Part shown: in pieces, positions 10,972-22,150 of the stretch
Layout: each line of letters begins with the position of its first letter
How positions within the stretch are numbered: position 1 is the first letter of the stretch
Assembly: GCA_015847255.1 (NCBI GenBank)
Contig: JADLZK010009224.1
Location: 868,001-932,000, forward strand
Direction: 5' to 3'
Source of the DNA: Hyparrhenia diplandra
Lineage: Eukaryota > Streptophyta > Magnoliopsida > Poales > Poaceae
Length of the DNA stretch: 64,000 bases
Made by a program: the position numbers and the translations under genes
Notes under the pieces: generated by a model
The model's input: the letters and a program-made list of their open reading frames with translations, nothing else
Database searches by the model: none
Told to the model about the DNA's origin: nothing

Positions 10972-11110
10972 TCTTACTATTACTAATTGGAGGCTCCAAT
11001 GAAGCCTCCACATTAATTCTCACCAAACGCGCTAGAAATCTTACTATTACTAATTGGAGGCTCCAATGAAGCCTCCACGTTAATTCTCACCAAGCGCGCT
11101 AGAAAAAGAG
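10972..11110. repeat. tandemly duplicated Helitron 5' terminus
   Basis: The first 67 bases (10972-11038) are repeated from 11039 with very few changes (CCACATTAATTC versus CCACGTTAATTC; AAACGCGCTAG versus AAGCGCGCTAG). Both copies start TC after an A. The duplication could reflect an insertion beside an existing end or a two-start transposition event. Confidence 0.85.
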
Positions 11111-11442
11111 AAAAATAAAGAAATTCTCACAATAATCAGAAAGATCTAGCCATCAATCGAAGTCGGCTGATTTTAATAGCCATTAGATCTATCCTATTTT
11201 CTAAAAATTACGCACTTTTACCATTATGAAAATGCATTAAAATAACCCACTCAACTTATATTTTAATTACCCACCATTGCCATTAAGACGTGCCTCTCAC
11301 ACATAATAACAAATCTTCTAATTGATAAACAACAATAGAAACTGTCTTCCCATCCAGTCTTGCGTGTATTAACAAGCCCCGCCGCGGCCGGTCAAAGTCA
11401 CGGAGTTCAATCTATCAACAGGGAAAGTAAATTGACTTTTCT

Positions 11443-11590
11443 CAATCTTGCAACAGGTTACGTCAGGCTTCCCTCTTCTTGAATCCCGGTCAATCTTGCA
11501 ACACGTTACGTCAGGCTTCCCTCTTCTTGAATCCCGGTCAATCTAGCTTGCAACACGTTACGTCAGGCTTCCCTCTTCTTGAATCCCAGT
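11443..11590. repeat. three-copy 48-bp tandem repeat inside the Helitron
   Basis: Copies begin CAATCTTGCAACA at 11443, 11491 and (as CAATCTAGCTTGCAACA) 11539. Each contains GTTACGTCAGGCTTCCCTC and ends TGAATCCCRGT. Confidence 0.85.
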
Positions 11591-11817
11591 CACTTCCTGC
11601 ATGTGCTTTCATCCCGGTCATGCCTTGCCGGTTCTTTGCAAGTTGCAGCCCCAGGTGACGAATAGGCTTGGCGAGCTTCTTTGAAGTATATTAGTTGTTC
11701 TTTCAATTGCTAAATCAATCTCCAATTTGACCTTGGGCATACATGTTTCAAAAACCACTAGCTAGGGGGCCAGCCGAGATCGACAAAACATGGCATGCTG
11801 TGTTATCCCGGTCTGGA

Positions 11818-12597
11818 CAAGTTGGCGCTGGACATCTCATAGCTGCAGCTAAACCCAGTGTCCTGCTGCATGTATGCCGCTCTTGCTCGCTCATTCTCTG
11901 CAGTTTACACAGCTCTTGCGACAGGCGCAAGGCTGCAAACTTTGGCCGACAAAGAGAAGCCCAACATCTCTATCTACATTAGTGGCATAGATGAGTGCCC
12001 TGTCACCACTGAGCTACAGGTATGCTAATCTTGCCCGCTCATACTACTACAACCCTGCCAAGTTGGCGCTGGACATCCCATAGCTGCAGCTAAACCCAGT
12101 GTCCTGCTGCATGTACGCCACTCTTGCTCGCTCATTCTCTGCAGTTTACACAGCTCTTGCGACAGGCGCAAGGCCACAAACTTTGGCCGACAGAGAGAAG
12201 CCCAACATCTCTATCTACATTAGTGGCATAGATGAGTGCCCTGTCACCACTGAGCTACAGGTATGCTAATCTTGCCCGCTCATACTACTACAACCCTGCC
12301 AATGTCTATGCAAATTAAAGTAAAAAAACAAATATGTCACATGTATACACTAAATGAACCCCCATTCTCTACGGTTCTTGCTGCAGGTACACAGCTCTTG
12401 CGATAGACGCAAGGACACAAACTTTGGCCGACGTAGAGAAGCCCAACATCTCTGTCAACATTAGTGGTATAGTTGAGTGTGCTCTGTCACCAATGAGCTA
12501 CAGGTATGCTCATCTTGCCCGCTCATACTACTACACCCATGCCAATGTCTATGCAAATTGATGTAAAGAACAAATATGTCACATGTATACACATCAA
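11818..12597. repeat. 241-bp tandem triplication resembling a captured exon
   Basis: Two full copies (11818-12058, 12059-12299) and a third diverged copy (about 12365-12597). Each has CTGCAG then a stretch readable as ALATGARLQTLADKEKPNIS followed by an ISGIDECPVTTELQ-like end and CAG|GTATGC. That is the layout of a captured exon with a splice acceptor and donor. I do not recognise the protein. Copy 3 carries small indels, so no joint frame exists. Confidence 0.7.
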
Positions 12598-15282
12598 TGA
12601 ATGAACCCACGTTAATATATTAATAGGATTGAAGATGGGAAATTGATGATAATGTAAGACAAGGTGCGACCAATCTCAAGAAGGTGCATCAGAACGAAGA
12701 GCAAAGAATACTAATCTACATATTTATACTATAACCTTATTTTTGTAGATCACTCGCTCTCCGTCCCTAGAATCAGAACACTGTTCTTGGAACAGTAACT
12801 CTCCCCCACCATCCGATCCGGTTTACTCGCCTCTACAACCGTCCACGCGTCTACCTTCCCGAAGCAACAAAATCACAGCCCATCCTCGGCAGACTACGCA
12901 GCCTGAAAAATCCCCTCCGCTTCCTCGCCAGCCTTGCCTCGCCCTTGCTTCGCCACGCAGCGCCGGCCTGACCTCCGCAGCTGCTTGGCCGGCCACCACC
13001 CTCCACTAGCGCTGTGGCACGACCTCGCACTGCCTCCGCGCTTCACGCAGCCGCCACTTTGCGCACGCCAATGCTACGTATTCCTATACTTTGTTAGCAC
13101 CTAGATTTTATAAACATATTCTGTAATAATACTTCAACCGATGATGAAATTACATTTTAAAGTAAAAGACATATATTATTTAGTAATACATGTATTATGT
13201 AAGCATGTTTCTAAACTATTTAATTAGTAGGAATTTTGCAAAAATATAACATATAAAATAACATATCAAGCGAATCAACACTAAAATTGGCAAAATAAAA
13301 AGTATAGGCCCATATAAAATATTTACATTAGTAAATTGCTAGCCATCACGTTAAAATATTTACACTAAAATTGGAAGAAAAAAATAACTACATAATAATA
13401 TTTATAAAATACCCATGTCTAGCATTGGGAAAGATAATACAAAGTAAGACATTAGCGTTCAGATTACTACATTATGTTGTAAAATATTAATTAATATGAT
13501 AAATATGTATTTAAATTATCCACCTTAGCCATCCTAAAAATAAACAAAAATGTAAACATATGTCTTAAATTTTCATATAATTAATACTAAAATAAGCTAT
13601 TAGGGAAACATATGTATTAAATTTTACACATTATTAGAAGCGTAAGCATGTTCCCTTACCAAATCATATAGCAAAAACACTAATAATTAAATTTAAGTTG
13701 TACTAATATTAATACTTCATGATATAATGAGTTTCAAAAGTTGTTAATCTAAATAATTTTATTGGTAAGTAAATCTTAAGCACTCTATATTTTATAAAAC
13801 AATGCTACTAAAAAATCATGTGATAGTGTAGTGGTGCCAGATGAAATTACTATTTATACTATTATAGGGAACCTAGGAATAATAATCTTTAAAATAAATG
13901 ATGAAATTGTGAATAAAATATACAATAAGCATTGAATTTCTACTTGATAAAGAGAATTTCAATATGTAGACAAATAGTGGCACGCAATGGTGTGCATCAA
14001 TCTAGATTTTCGCTAAATAACTATTGCTTAAAGAAGAGATATAAAACTCGATAAATTTTAAAGAATGGTCGTGAATGGAGCCAATGTCAATGCTAATGAA
14101 CCCGCTAGAAAAAAAAGATAAATTCTCACAAAAATCGGATCCGACCATCAGTCATATAGGCTGATAATCATTGGTAATGATAACTATAGGATCTATGCTA
14201 TTTTATCAATACTACGTGAATGTGTAAATCAACCTATGGTAACATGTGAATCTTTATTATAAGTTACTCACTTGTGCCATTAAGAAACATATTCTAAAAG
14301 TAAATATTTTTTTCATCCAATTATCCTCCTGCTATTACACCCTTAAATATTTCCACCTTTAAATTTACATCTAACCACTTTATCAACACTTATTTTACAA
14401 AAAAATAAAATAAAATAAACAACCATAAAGCAATATATGTTCCTATATCGTCCACTCTAATAATAATATTAAATTTACCTAAAGTAAAAACACATATTGT
14501 AACATCATACATATAAAATCCACATTCATGCATGAGAGAGAAATAAATACATTATGTTTCAGCAACTTTGAAAAATATTTTCGACATCAATGATACTAAA
14601 ACAATATTAAAATTATTGACAACCATGATATTATATAAGCGGTTACTTCTGAGAAATTTATACACATTAAATAAAACATTTGGCACAATTTATTGATAGT
14701 ATAACCATTACTGCACAAATCAATCTTTCCTAATAAAATTCAAACACTTTCAGAAGTAGACAATTAGAATGCAGACCAGAAGTGGCTACATCTTTGTGGC
14801 ATTTGAGATTGCTTTGGTGCAAATAGTAATTATAAGGCTTAAATATTAATATTCTCTTGAGGATAGTATTACTATCAATCAATATCTCCTATCAAGCTCT
14901 AAACTAATCTTATTAGACATAGTATAGGTTTAAATGACTACTCATGCATCATTGTACTTAAGGGTGCAGTCTATAATCTAAAGTCTTTAATCTTGAAAGT
15001 AGCAAAAATGTCAGTACAAGATATAATAAGAAATGAGGGTTTCTACTTAATTTCAGGGCTAAAAAACTTTAGCAATCAATAAAGTAATAAATGAAAAGAA
15101 AAAATTAAATTCATGACATCATAAAAACTAATGGATATATTTATTACAAAGACTACATAATATCCATTGTGAAAATATTGTTACAAAATGAACAAAGAGA
15201 AAACAACATAGTTTAATATGAATAATTTAATATTACCAGAAACATTAAACAGTAACTAATGTTGATCTCCTTATAAGGTTCT
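12598..15282. other. Helitron interior without genes
   Basis: 12760-13090 is GC-rich and contrasts sharply with its neighbours, as expected of a captured gene piece, but no domain is recognisable. 13090-15280 is AT-rich with no open frame of note. A stretch at about 14085-14215 (CGCTAGAAAAAAAAGATAA ... GGATCTATGCTATTTT) resembles the Helitron's own subterminal sequence at 11095-11205, suggesting a nested, tip-less Helitron remnant. Confidence 0.55.
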
Positions 15283-15648
15283 AACCCGTCGCGAGCACGG
15301 GTTGATAGACTAGTTTATGTAATTAAAGTAACTGAAATCTTTTTAATTCCTTTTTTTAGCAACTATCTTTTTAACTCCTTTGATCAGTGCTATTTTCAGT
15401 CTTGGTGCCGGCAGGCTTGCTAGTCAGGCTGGCACAACATATTTATGGCATGGTTCATCTACCGTGTGCCGTGCTAGGCTCAAGACCGAGGTCCGTGGTG
15501 AGCTATTCTCGGCCACGACATCCTGTGCCCACGGCAACCACAGAAATCGGCCCTCGTGCGTTTGCAAAACAATCGAAAGATAAGATGAAATCTAACCTAC
15601 TCATTGGCACAAGCTTTAGTCAACATTGTGTCATCTATCAACAAAACA

Positions 15649-17074
15649 ATGGCCATCCTCATGTTATGCTTGATATCCCTTTTGCACCTGCTCATCGCTT
15701 CTCCATTGCCAATCGACGCCTCGACCATGGTAAGCAAATGCAGCAGCGGCGGCAATCCGGTGGACGAGTGCTGGCGCTGCGACGCCAGCTGGGCCGACAA
15801 CCGGCAGCGCCTCGCGGAATGCGCGGTGGGCTTCGGCCGCGGCACCATCGGCGGCAAGAACGGCAAGACGTACGTGGTGACCGACCCCAGCGACGACGCC
15901 GACCCGAGGAACCCGTCGCCGGGCACGATCCGCTACGGCCTCGTCCAGAAGGAGCCACTGTGGATCACGTTCGCGCGTGACATGACCATCAGGCCGAAGC
16001 ACGAGCTGCTCGTCGCCTCGCGCAAGACCGTCGACGGCCGCGGCGCCAACGTGGTCGTCGGCGACGGCGGGACATGTTTTGTGGTGAGAGACGTCAGCGA
16101 CGTCATCATCCATGGGATCACCATACGTGGCTGCAAGCCTACACAGGGGACGTCGTCGGAGTCGGACCACTCAGACGAGGGTGACGCCATCGCCGTCTTC
16201 CACTCCACGAATGTGTGGGTGGACCACTGCACGCTCGAGGCATGCGCCGACGGCCTTATCGATGTCACGGGCGCCTCCACGAACGTGACCCTGTCCAATA
16301 ACCTCCTGAGGAACCATAACAAGACGATACTGCTTGGCCACAGCGACGAATACACTGATGACAAGAACATGAAGGTCACTGTTGCATTTAACCGCTTTGG
16401 ACCGGGTCTTGTCCAAAGAATGCCAAGGTGCCGGTTCGGACTCGTTCACGTCATCAACAACGACTACATAAAATGGGAGATGTATGCCATTGGTGGCAGT
16501 GCTTCACCAACAATTCTAAGCCATGGCAATCGATTCCTTGCCAACAAGGCGAAAGAGGTTTCTGTTTTATCATCTGTTCCCTTCATCAGCAACTTCTGTT
16601 CTCATTTTTGTTTATTTGCAAAGTTGTGTGTTTCTGAAGAAAGCACCTATTCTGAAACTCTGTCCATGATCTTTCGTGACGATTCTAAACAATTCATTAT
16701 TCTGGTACTCTAGTCACTACATAGAATTCCACAAAAAACATTGCTATTTTCTATTCAAATGAGTATGTCGTGGCATAAGTTTTAGAGAGCAAATCAGGAG
16801 CTGCATGTTAGTTTCAGATGATTAGAAGCAAACTAATCTGAACTCTGAAAATTTTCTTCAGGTGACCAAGCGTGAGGTAGCACCACAGAGTGAGTGGAGT
16901 AAATGGACATGGATATCTGAAGCTGATACGATGCTCAATGGTGCATTCTTCAGATCATCTGGTACTCCTAAACCTGACGTTAAGGCCCCTAGCTTTGCCA
17001 AGGCGTCCTCTTTTGTGCCGGCGATCACCGCCTCCGTAGGAGTTCTGTCATGCAAGAAGGGGTCTCCGTGCTGA
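15649..17074 (+). CDS. PL1: pectate lyase (polysaccharide lyase family 1), two exons
   Basis: It cleaves de-esterified homogalacturonan by beta-elimination in the cell wall. Exon 1 is 15649-16557 and exon 2 16862-17074 (intron GAG|GTTTCT ... TTCTTCAG|GTGACC, phase 0), giving 373 residues. The ATG at 15649 is the first in frame; the frame is open upstream only through a non-ATG codon. Residues 1-24 are a hydrophobic signal peptide. The plant N-terminal motif NPVDECWRCD lies at 36-45. Active-site candidates by family alignment are D179, D201 and D205 (calcium), K225, and R257-x-P-x-x-R262 in VQRMPRCRFG. WEMYAIGGS follows at 275-283. Length is normal and there are no lesions. It lies tail to tail with NLR-B and is a close paralogue of the gene at 26901. 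Confidence 0.93.
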
Positions 17075-19202
17075 AAAGCTCGAGGTGCTGAGAAGTTCAG
17101 TCCAGTCTCGGTAAGCCACTGGAGATGCCACAAGTGCTCTGTTCCCTGCGGCCTACTCTGCAACACGTGAGGTGGCGCACATCTCGCCTTGGGCTTGTGG
17201 GAATTCAATCGATATGGCCTGGCCCATGCATCCAGCTTGTGCACACATGGGCCGAGCACAAGGGAAAATTGACAGATGCTTTCGGTATTCTCATTAATTC
17301 AGCCAATCAGCCAATCGCTTATGCTTTCGGTATTCTCATTAATTCTCGTTTTCTCCTGCCAGTGCCTGTTTGTTTGGTTAGCCACAGGGACTGGAGCTGG
17401 CTAGCTAGCGGCAGGGCTAGTGTGTCCGAGTGCACAAGCCACGAGATATCCGAAGCGAGTAGCAACAGCTGATCAGCACTGTAAATGTTTAAGTGCAATT
17501 GTGCAAATATCTTGTCTTAGCCAAAGCAATAATTCACCTCCTTAAATGGTGCAAAAATTCTTATCTAGGAAGATCACTTCATTTAATAAATTAGAGTCCA
17601 AACGCTCTCTAGATTATTATCAAGGAAATTATCCCACTCTGTCTTTCAAGCAAATACATAATAATAACCCGTCTCACAGAATAAAGGGGAAAACATAGTT
17701 CATATACAAACTCTAGCTCATGACCGTCTCCAAGGAAATACATGACCCATGTTAAAGAAAATACAGCTCATGAAAAATATATCACGAGCAAAAACAAAGA
17801 AATATATGACCTGTCTTTTGAAAACAAAGACGATTTTATTTTATTTTTTGAATGCAAAAAAGACGAAGACAAATAAAGTTCACACATAAACTGCATCACT
17901 TATGGTCCTTCTGCTGCCTCTGCAATGTGATTTTAGGCTATGAACCACAAATCCAACGAGGTCTCCCAATGCTTGTAATCATCTTGCTGAACGGTACTAT
18001 AATGTCTTTCCTTCAGTACTTAAACGACTCCATTTACCTGAGATATAGATGTGCATAGTAAATAAGTCGAAGTGCAATTGATGGAGCAACCATGTAAAAG
18101 GCAAATATAATCACAATTTTTCTTGAAGCAGAGCAATCGTGATATAAGGTGGTTTCGCCAAGTAACACGCCTAATCCAAATCGAAAACAATTAAATTTAG
18201 CAAAAAGTACTTACATGATTAACACATGAGCCACCGGGGTGCATGATATATTTTGTTTCCCTTGTTGCTTTGATTATTTTTCATTTCACTTAAAATCAAC
18301 TGTAAATGTTTTTATGAGACCAACCGATTAACATTTATTTTCCAAATATCGGCATGCTTTGTCTGGGCTGCCATAACGACTTTCCAAATCTGTTTGATTA
18401 ACATGCATGTTGCGTTTCAGTGGTTAGCTATTCAGCACCAGCATTTTTTTTTAAAAAGGGAAAGCAGGGTCTCGCCCTACTTATTTTTTCATTTTATAAT
18501 ATTTTTTAGAAAGAACGACAAAAGCTTTGCCGCGATTTCTATTAGACGAAAAAAAGAAAAGGCAAGTGCCAGGCGCGTTTCATTTTATAATATGGAGGCT
18601 AAAAAGGGGTACAAACAACTAGGGAACAAAAACGAAACAGAAACTAAACGAGAGGAAGAAAGAGCTAAACTATTCAGCACCAGCATTGAGCGTGGATGTG
18701 TACTTTTGACTAAAATAAAATAAACAATATTTAAACTGAGCGGAAACTCATTGACCAAATAATAGTGGTGTCTAATGCATATACGTGCATGCTTTATACA
18801 ATTGTAAACGTATTTGGGGCCCAATACCCTTCAGTTTTGCACATTCAGAGTTTTTTTAAGATAAAGGATGGAAAAACATCCGAGTCCGGACTCTACGTCC
18901 GAAGACGTACACAACCAATTATTATACAAAAAAACTGAAAAGAAAAAGAGCACATTACACTGCACTAAAGAAAGAACGTCATATTTTGAAAAAAAAAAAA
19001 GACCGTGCATATGCAGGAAAACCGTACGTAATATTTATACGTGAGTCTGAGGTGAACTCTTTGCATCATAAAATCTTTCAATCATAGCGTTGAATCATGG
19101 TAACTAGAGTAATCAAAATTGATGTAGATTAGCATGGACAATTGGACATATGACATTCATTCAAAAAGTATGGACATATGACATACCTGCCGGACAGAGT
19201 TA
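17075..19202. other. intergenic spacer between PL1 and NLR-B (3' ends facing)
   Basis: The start is the probable 3' UTR of PL1. Much of the spacer is duplicated at 28304-30284 and 49680-51070 (for example TAGCAACAGCTGATCAGCAC at 17460). A block with poly-T at its left (about 18850-18950, GTTTTTTTAAGATAAAGG ... AAAAAGAGCACATT) is absent from the other copies and looks like a small retroposon insertion on the minus strand. No gene is evident. Confidence 0.6.
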
Positions 19203-19265
19203 TCAGTTCCTGAGCTGGAGTTCGCAAAACAAATTATTTGGTAAATCATCATGGTCATCGTCACG
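19203..19265 (-). CDS. NLR-B exon 4: short acidic C-terminal tail
   Basis: A 63-bp exon after CAAACTCCAG, reading RDDDHDDLPNNLFCELQLRN then TGA. The same 63-bp exon is found at 30347-30285 and 51135-51073. In this copy the upstream frameshift would prevent its translation. Confidence 0.7.
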   Translation of the reverse strand, partial: RDDDHDDLPNNLFCELQLRN

Positions 19266-19368
19266 CTGGAGTTTGGGAAGGAAAAAAAGAAGCGCTGGTG
19301 GTAAGTTATATAGTCAAAGCTGAGGTTTCCATTAACTACTGAAAAAAAAAATCAATCCAGGAAGGTAC

Positions 19369-19636
19369 CTCTGTATTAAGATGGTCAGAAGAGGAGACCA
19401 TTTCGTAGGAATTTTGTTCTGATCAGTTGGATAGTCGGATGGTTAGGATGAACCTCGATTGCATGTCTAGAAGCTGCTTCCACTTTTTCCACCTCACGCA
19501 TACTGGCACCCGTACAGTCGATGAAAATAACAGCTTTCTGAAGATGTCGGTACAACCGCAGTTCGCTGATGAACCAAGCATCAGGTTTGTCCTTCAAATG
19601 GAGCACACTGAAATGGTTTATAATGTGCTGCTGAAG
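19369..19636 (-). pseudogene. NLR-B exon 3: second C-terminal module, +1 frameshift
   Basis: Begins after TTCTCAG with LQQHIINHFSVLHLKDKPD, then a module homologous to the end of exon 2: LQKAVIFIDCTGA and EVHPNHPTIQLIR. One extra base after LIRT, relative to NLR-D, leads to a stop at 19387-19385. The normal donor (ACAGAG|GTACC) is still present 16 bases further on. Confidence 0.85.
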
Positions 19637-19745
19637 CTGAGAATTGCAAGGTGGAAGGAGCAGAATGAGAGGTCAGTAAGTCATACCCAAGAACATATCA
19701 TTAGAGAACATATGTTTTATAACAAACTGGAAAAGGAAGCCTCAC

Positions 19746-21765
19746 CAGAGCCACCCTGAATCCGCCAGATATGATATTTCCTTCGCATACTCGATCCATT
19801 TGTATGGTTGGACCATTGGGATGATTTTCCACTGCACGCGTGACCACGGCCTCCACCTCCCGTACTTCTGCGGCAATAGCACCCGAGCAGTGGACTTTGA
19901 CAATGACTTTCTCAAGTGAAAGGAGGTTATTCAGGCCCAAGTCAAAACCTTCGATTACATCCTTTGTTGGGAACTGCTCCAACACCACATCATATTTTAT
20001 CCAACACCAATGCCCTGCATAAATATTAAACTGCAGCTCTTCAAGCCTTGGCATGGCGCCCATATGAAACTTGAGCGTTGTGCCCACATTGCAGAACCTC
20101 AGATTCCTGAAGCCATCCATACCAACAGTATACCCTGGAGGCCAGCTGGAACCGACTAGCTCAAGGTAGCTCAGCCCTGGCAATCTCGCTAGGTTATCCA
20201 GGTCCTGTACTTCAACAACAATCACCTTTAGAGATAAAAAGCAGAGACATGACAGGAAGGAACGGTTGAACCACCCAGGCAGCCGTGAGAAGTTGATGCC
20301 TACTATAACAAGGCGCCGAAGTTGCGTAGGTGCCTCCCAATCTTCCCAAACAGTGACTCCCTGTTGTAATAATAATCCTTTTGAATCAAGCACTACTTCT
20401 TGTAGTTCATGCAGAGTGCACAGAGACTGCACCAAAGCTTTTTGAATGCTCTGCTCTAGTACCTCAAGAAAGCGGATTCTGACCACCCTCAGCCTCGTTA
20501 GCTTGCCAACCTCCACTGCAAGGTCCATGGTGGCACTCCAGCCATCTACACTCTCCAACCGTAGCTCCTCTAGGGATGTTAGGTTCCCTATCCTGTCACC
20601 TGGAAATCTTTTGAACCCCATAGCTGTAAGGCACAACAACTGTGTAAGTGAACACATAGCCGGTGGTAGCTCGTCTAGTCCAATATTAATTAATACCAGT
20701 GTAAGAAGAAACTTTAGATGCCCGATTTCCTTAGGAAGCTCATGAACATGAGTGGCGGTTATATCTAAGTACTTGAGATGCAACAACCTCCCTAGATACT
20801 TCAAGCTGATCGGGACATGACAAGTTCGTAAATGTAGTACACGACAAACTCCAAACTTATGAAGTGGGGACATAATCTCAATCTTACTAGCTTGAATGTG
20901 AAGTGACCTCAGCGCCTCCATGTCCAAGGTGTCTTGAGGGAAACACTGCACATGGTAATTTTGAGCAGTCAGGCGGCGTACCTTGTTGTCCAAATGAGGC
21001 ATGCATGTTTTCTTCTTATTTCTTAAACTGTCCGGAGAAGCATGTTGCTCTCCGCTGTCCAAAATAGTAATAAAGTTTTCATCTCCCGACAACTTACGAA
21101 TGAAATCAAACACAATATCATGAATACGGAAAAATGGTGTCCGCCAATCATATGTGTCGTCCATTGGTTGGATCAAGCTTCTATTGACAAGCTCGTTGAA
21201 GTATCTTTGTCCAACCGCAAATAGGCTACCCTCCTCTTTCTCATCAGGATGGACAAAACCTTCACCTATCCACATCCAAATCAGCTTGTTTATCTCCGTT
21301 ATAGCATCTTCTGGGAATTTGCTTAGATACAATAAACATGGCTTCAAATAAGAAGGCAAATCATAGTAGCTATACGACATTATCTTTGATGTATTGTCTC
21401 CATTCCCAAAACCAATTAAGTCATAAACCTTTGACCAGTCCTTATATGGTCTTTCAACCAATAAACTAGCTATTGCAATGATAGCCAATGGTATCCCACC
21501 ACATTTATCTATGATTTTACTAGGCAATTCACCTGATACAACATCAAGACTTTCTCCTCCTTGGCTCTGTATTCTTTTGTAGAACAATTTCTCAGAGTTC
21601 CCATCAGAAAGAGGTTTTAGTCTGTAAACCTCTTCTACTTTTTGTGACAACCTCAAAATTACAGTAGTCATGATGATTCTACTTCCACAACTATTGTCTC
21701 TCAAGGCATATCTAATTGTTTCCCACGATACAGCATCCCATATGTCATCAACAACGATGAAGTAC
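19746..21765 (-). CDS. NLR-B exon 2: NB-ARC from kinase-2 through the LRRs
   Basis: An open exon of 673 codons starting after TTATAG. In order: kinase-2 YFIVVDDIWD (codons 1-10), RNBS-B region GSRIIMTT, RNBS-C LKPLSDGNSEKLF, GLPL-type CGGIPLAIIAIASLL, RNBS-D YLKPCLLYLSKFPED, WIGEGFV, and RIHDIVFDFI, an IHD variant of the MHD motif. About a dozen LRRs follow, including HLKYLDI, ELPKEIGHLKFL and LDELPPAMCSLTQL. Where the paralogues read MTTRNFEVVTK this exon reads MTTVILRLSQK, produced by a lost C and an added A seven codons apart; the RNBS-B (sensor 1) Arg is gone. The end is one copy of a C-terminal module (LEKVIVKVHCSGA ... NHPNGPTIQM). Confidence 0.92.
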
Positions 21766-22150
21766 CTATAATTGACACAAGAATATAGAGCTATCAATAA
21801 TTCGGCCAATCAGTATAGAGTATCAAAATAAACCAGACGCAAGATAACATCATCATGATTGTAGCAAGGAAAAATTGAGACACGTGACTCCAAGGGAGAG
21901 GAGTAATTGTATTTAATTTGTGCTACACATTAATGATCCAATATATATAAATTTGGAAATTCCGTAGATTTTTCTAGATGTTTGGCAGCAAATTCGATGT
22001 ACATCTTAATAAAACTGGAATCTCTCATAAACTTTAATTCGAATGAATCGAATGCTGAGGCCTATAAACTGCTCATGCTATCCTAGTGAAAATAAAGACA
22101 ATGATATTGAAGTATTGAACTAATTTGAACGGAGAATGACATGGACATAC

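Larger units (their letters stand above)
10972..15313 (+). mobile_element. non-autonomous Helitron
   Basis: The 5' end is TCTTACTATTACTAATTGG, preceded by A (10971). The 3' end is a hairpin (ACCCGT-CGCGAGC-ACGGGT at 15283-15301) followed by TTGATAGACTAG ending at 15313, and the next base is T, so it sits between A and T as Helitrons do. The same two ends occur on the element at 38294-42160, confirming a family. The interior contains tandem arrays (11443-11590, 11818-12597), a GC-rich stretch (12760-13090) that looks like captured gene sequence, and about 2 kb of AT-rich filler. No Rep/helicase coding is visible, so movement would need an autonomous partner. Confidence 0.85.

Noticed and set aside
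15604..15648. Fifteen-codon N-terminal extension of PL1
   Set aside because: It would start at TTG. The ATG at 15649 begins a proper signal peptide, and PL2 has the same layout.
15664..16449. Minus-strand open frames opposite PL1 (and opposite PL2)
   Set aside because: They are antisense shadows of the GC-rich lyase exons with no domain.
21766..21809. Extra residues before YFIVVDDIWD in NLR-B
   Set aside because: They are intron sequence upstream of the TTATAG acceptor, which is conserved in all three copies, and do not start at an ATG.
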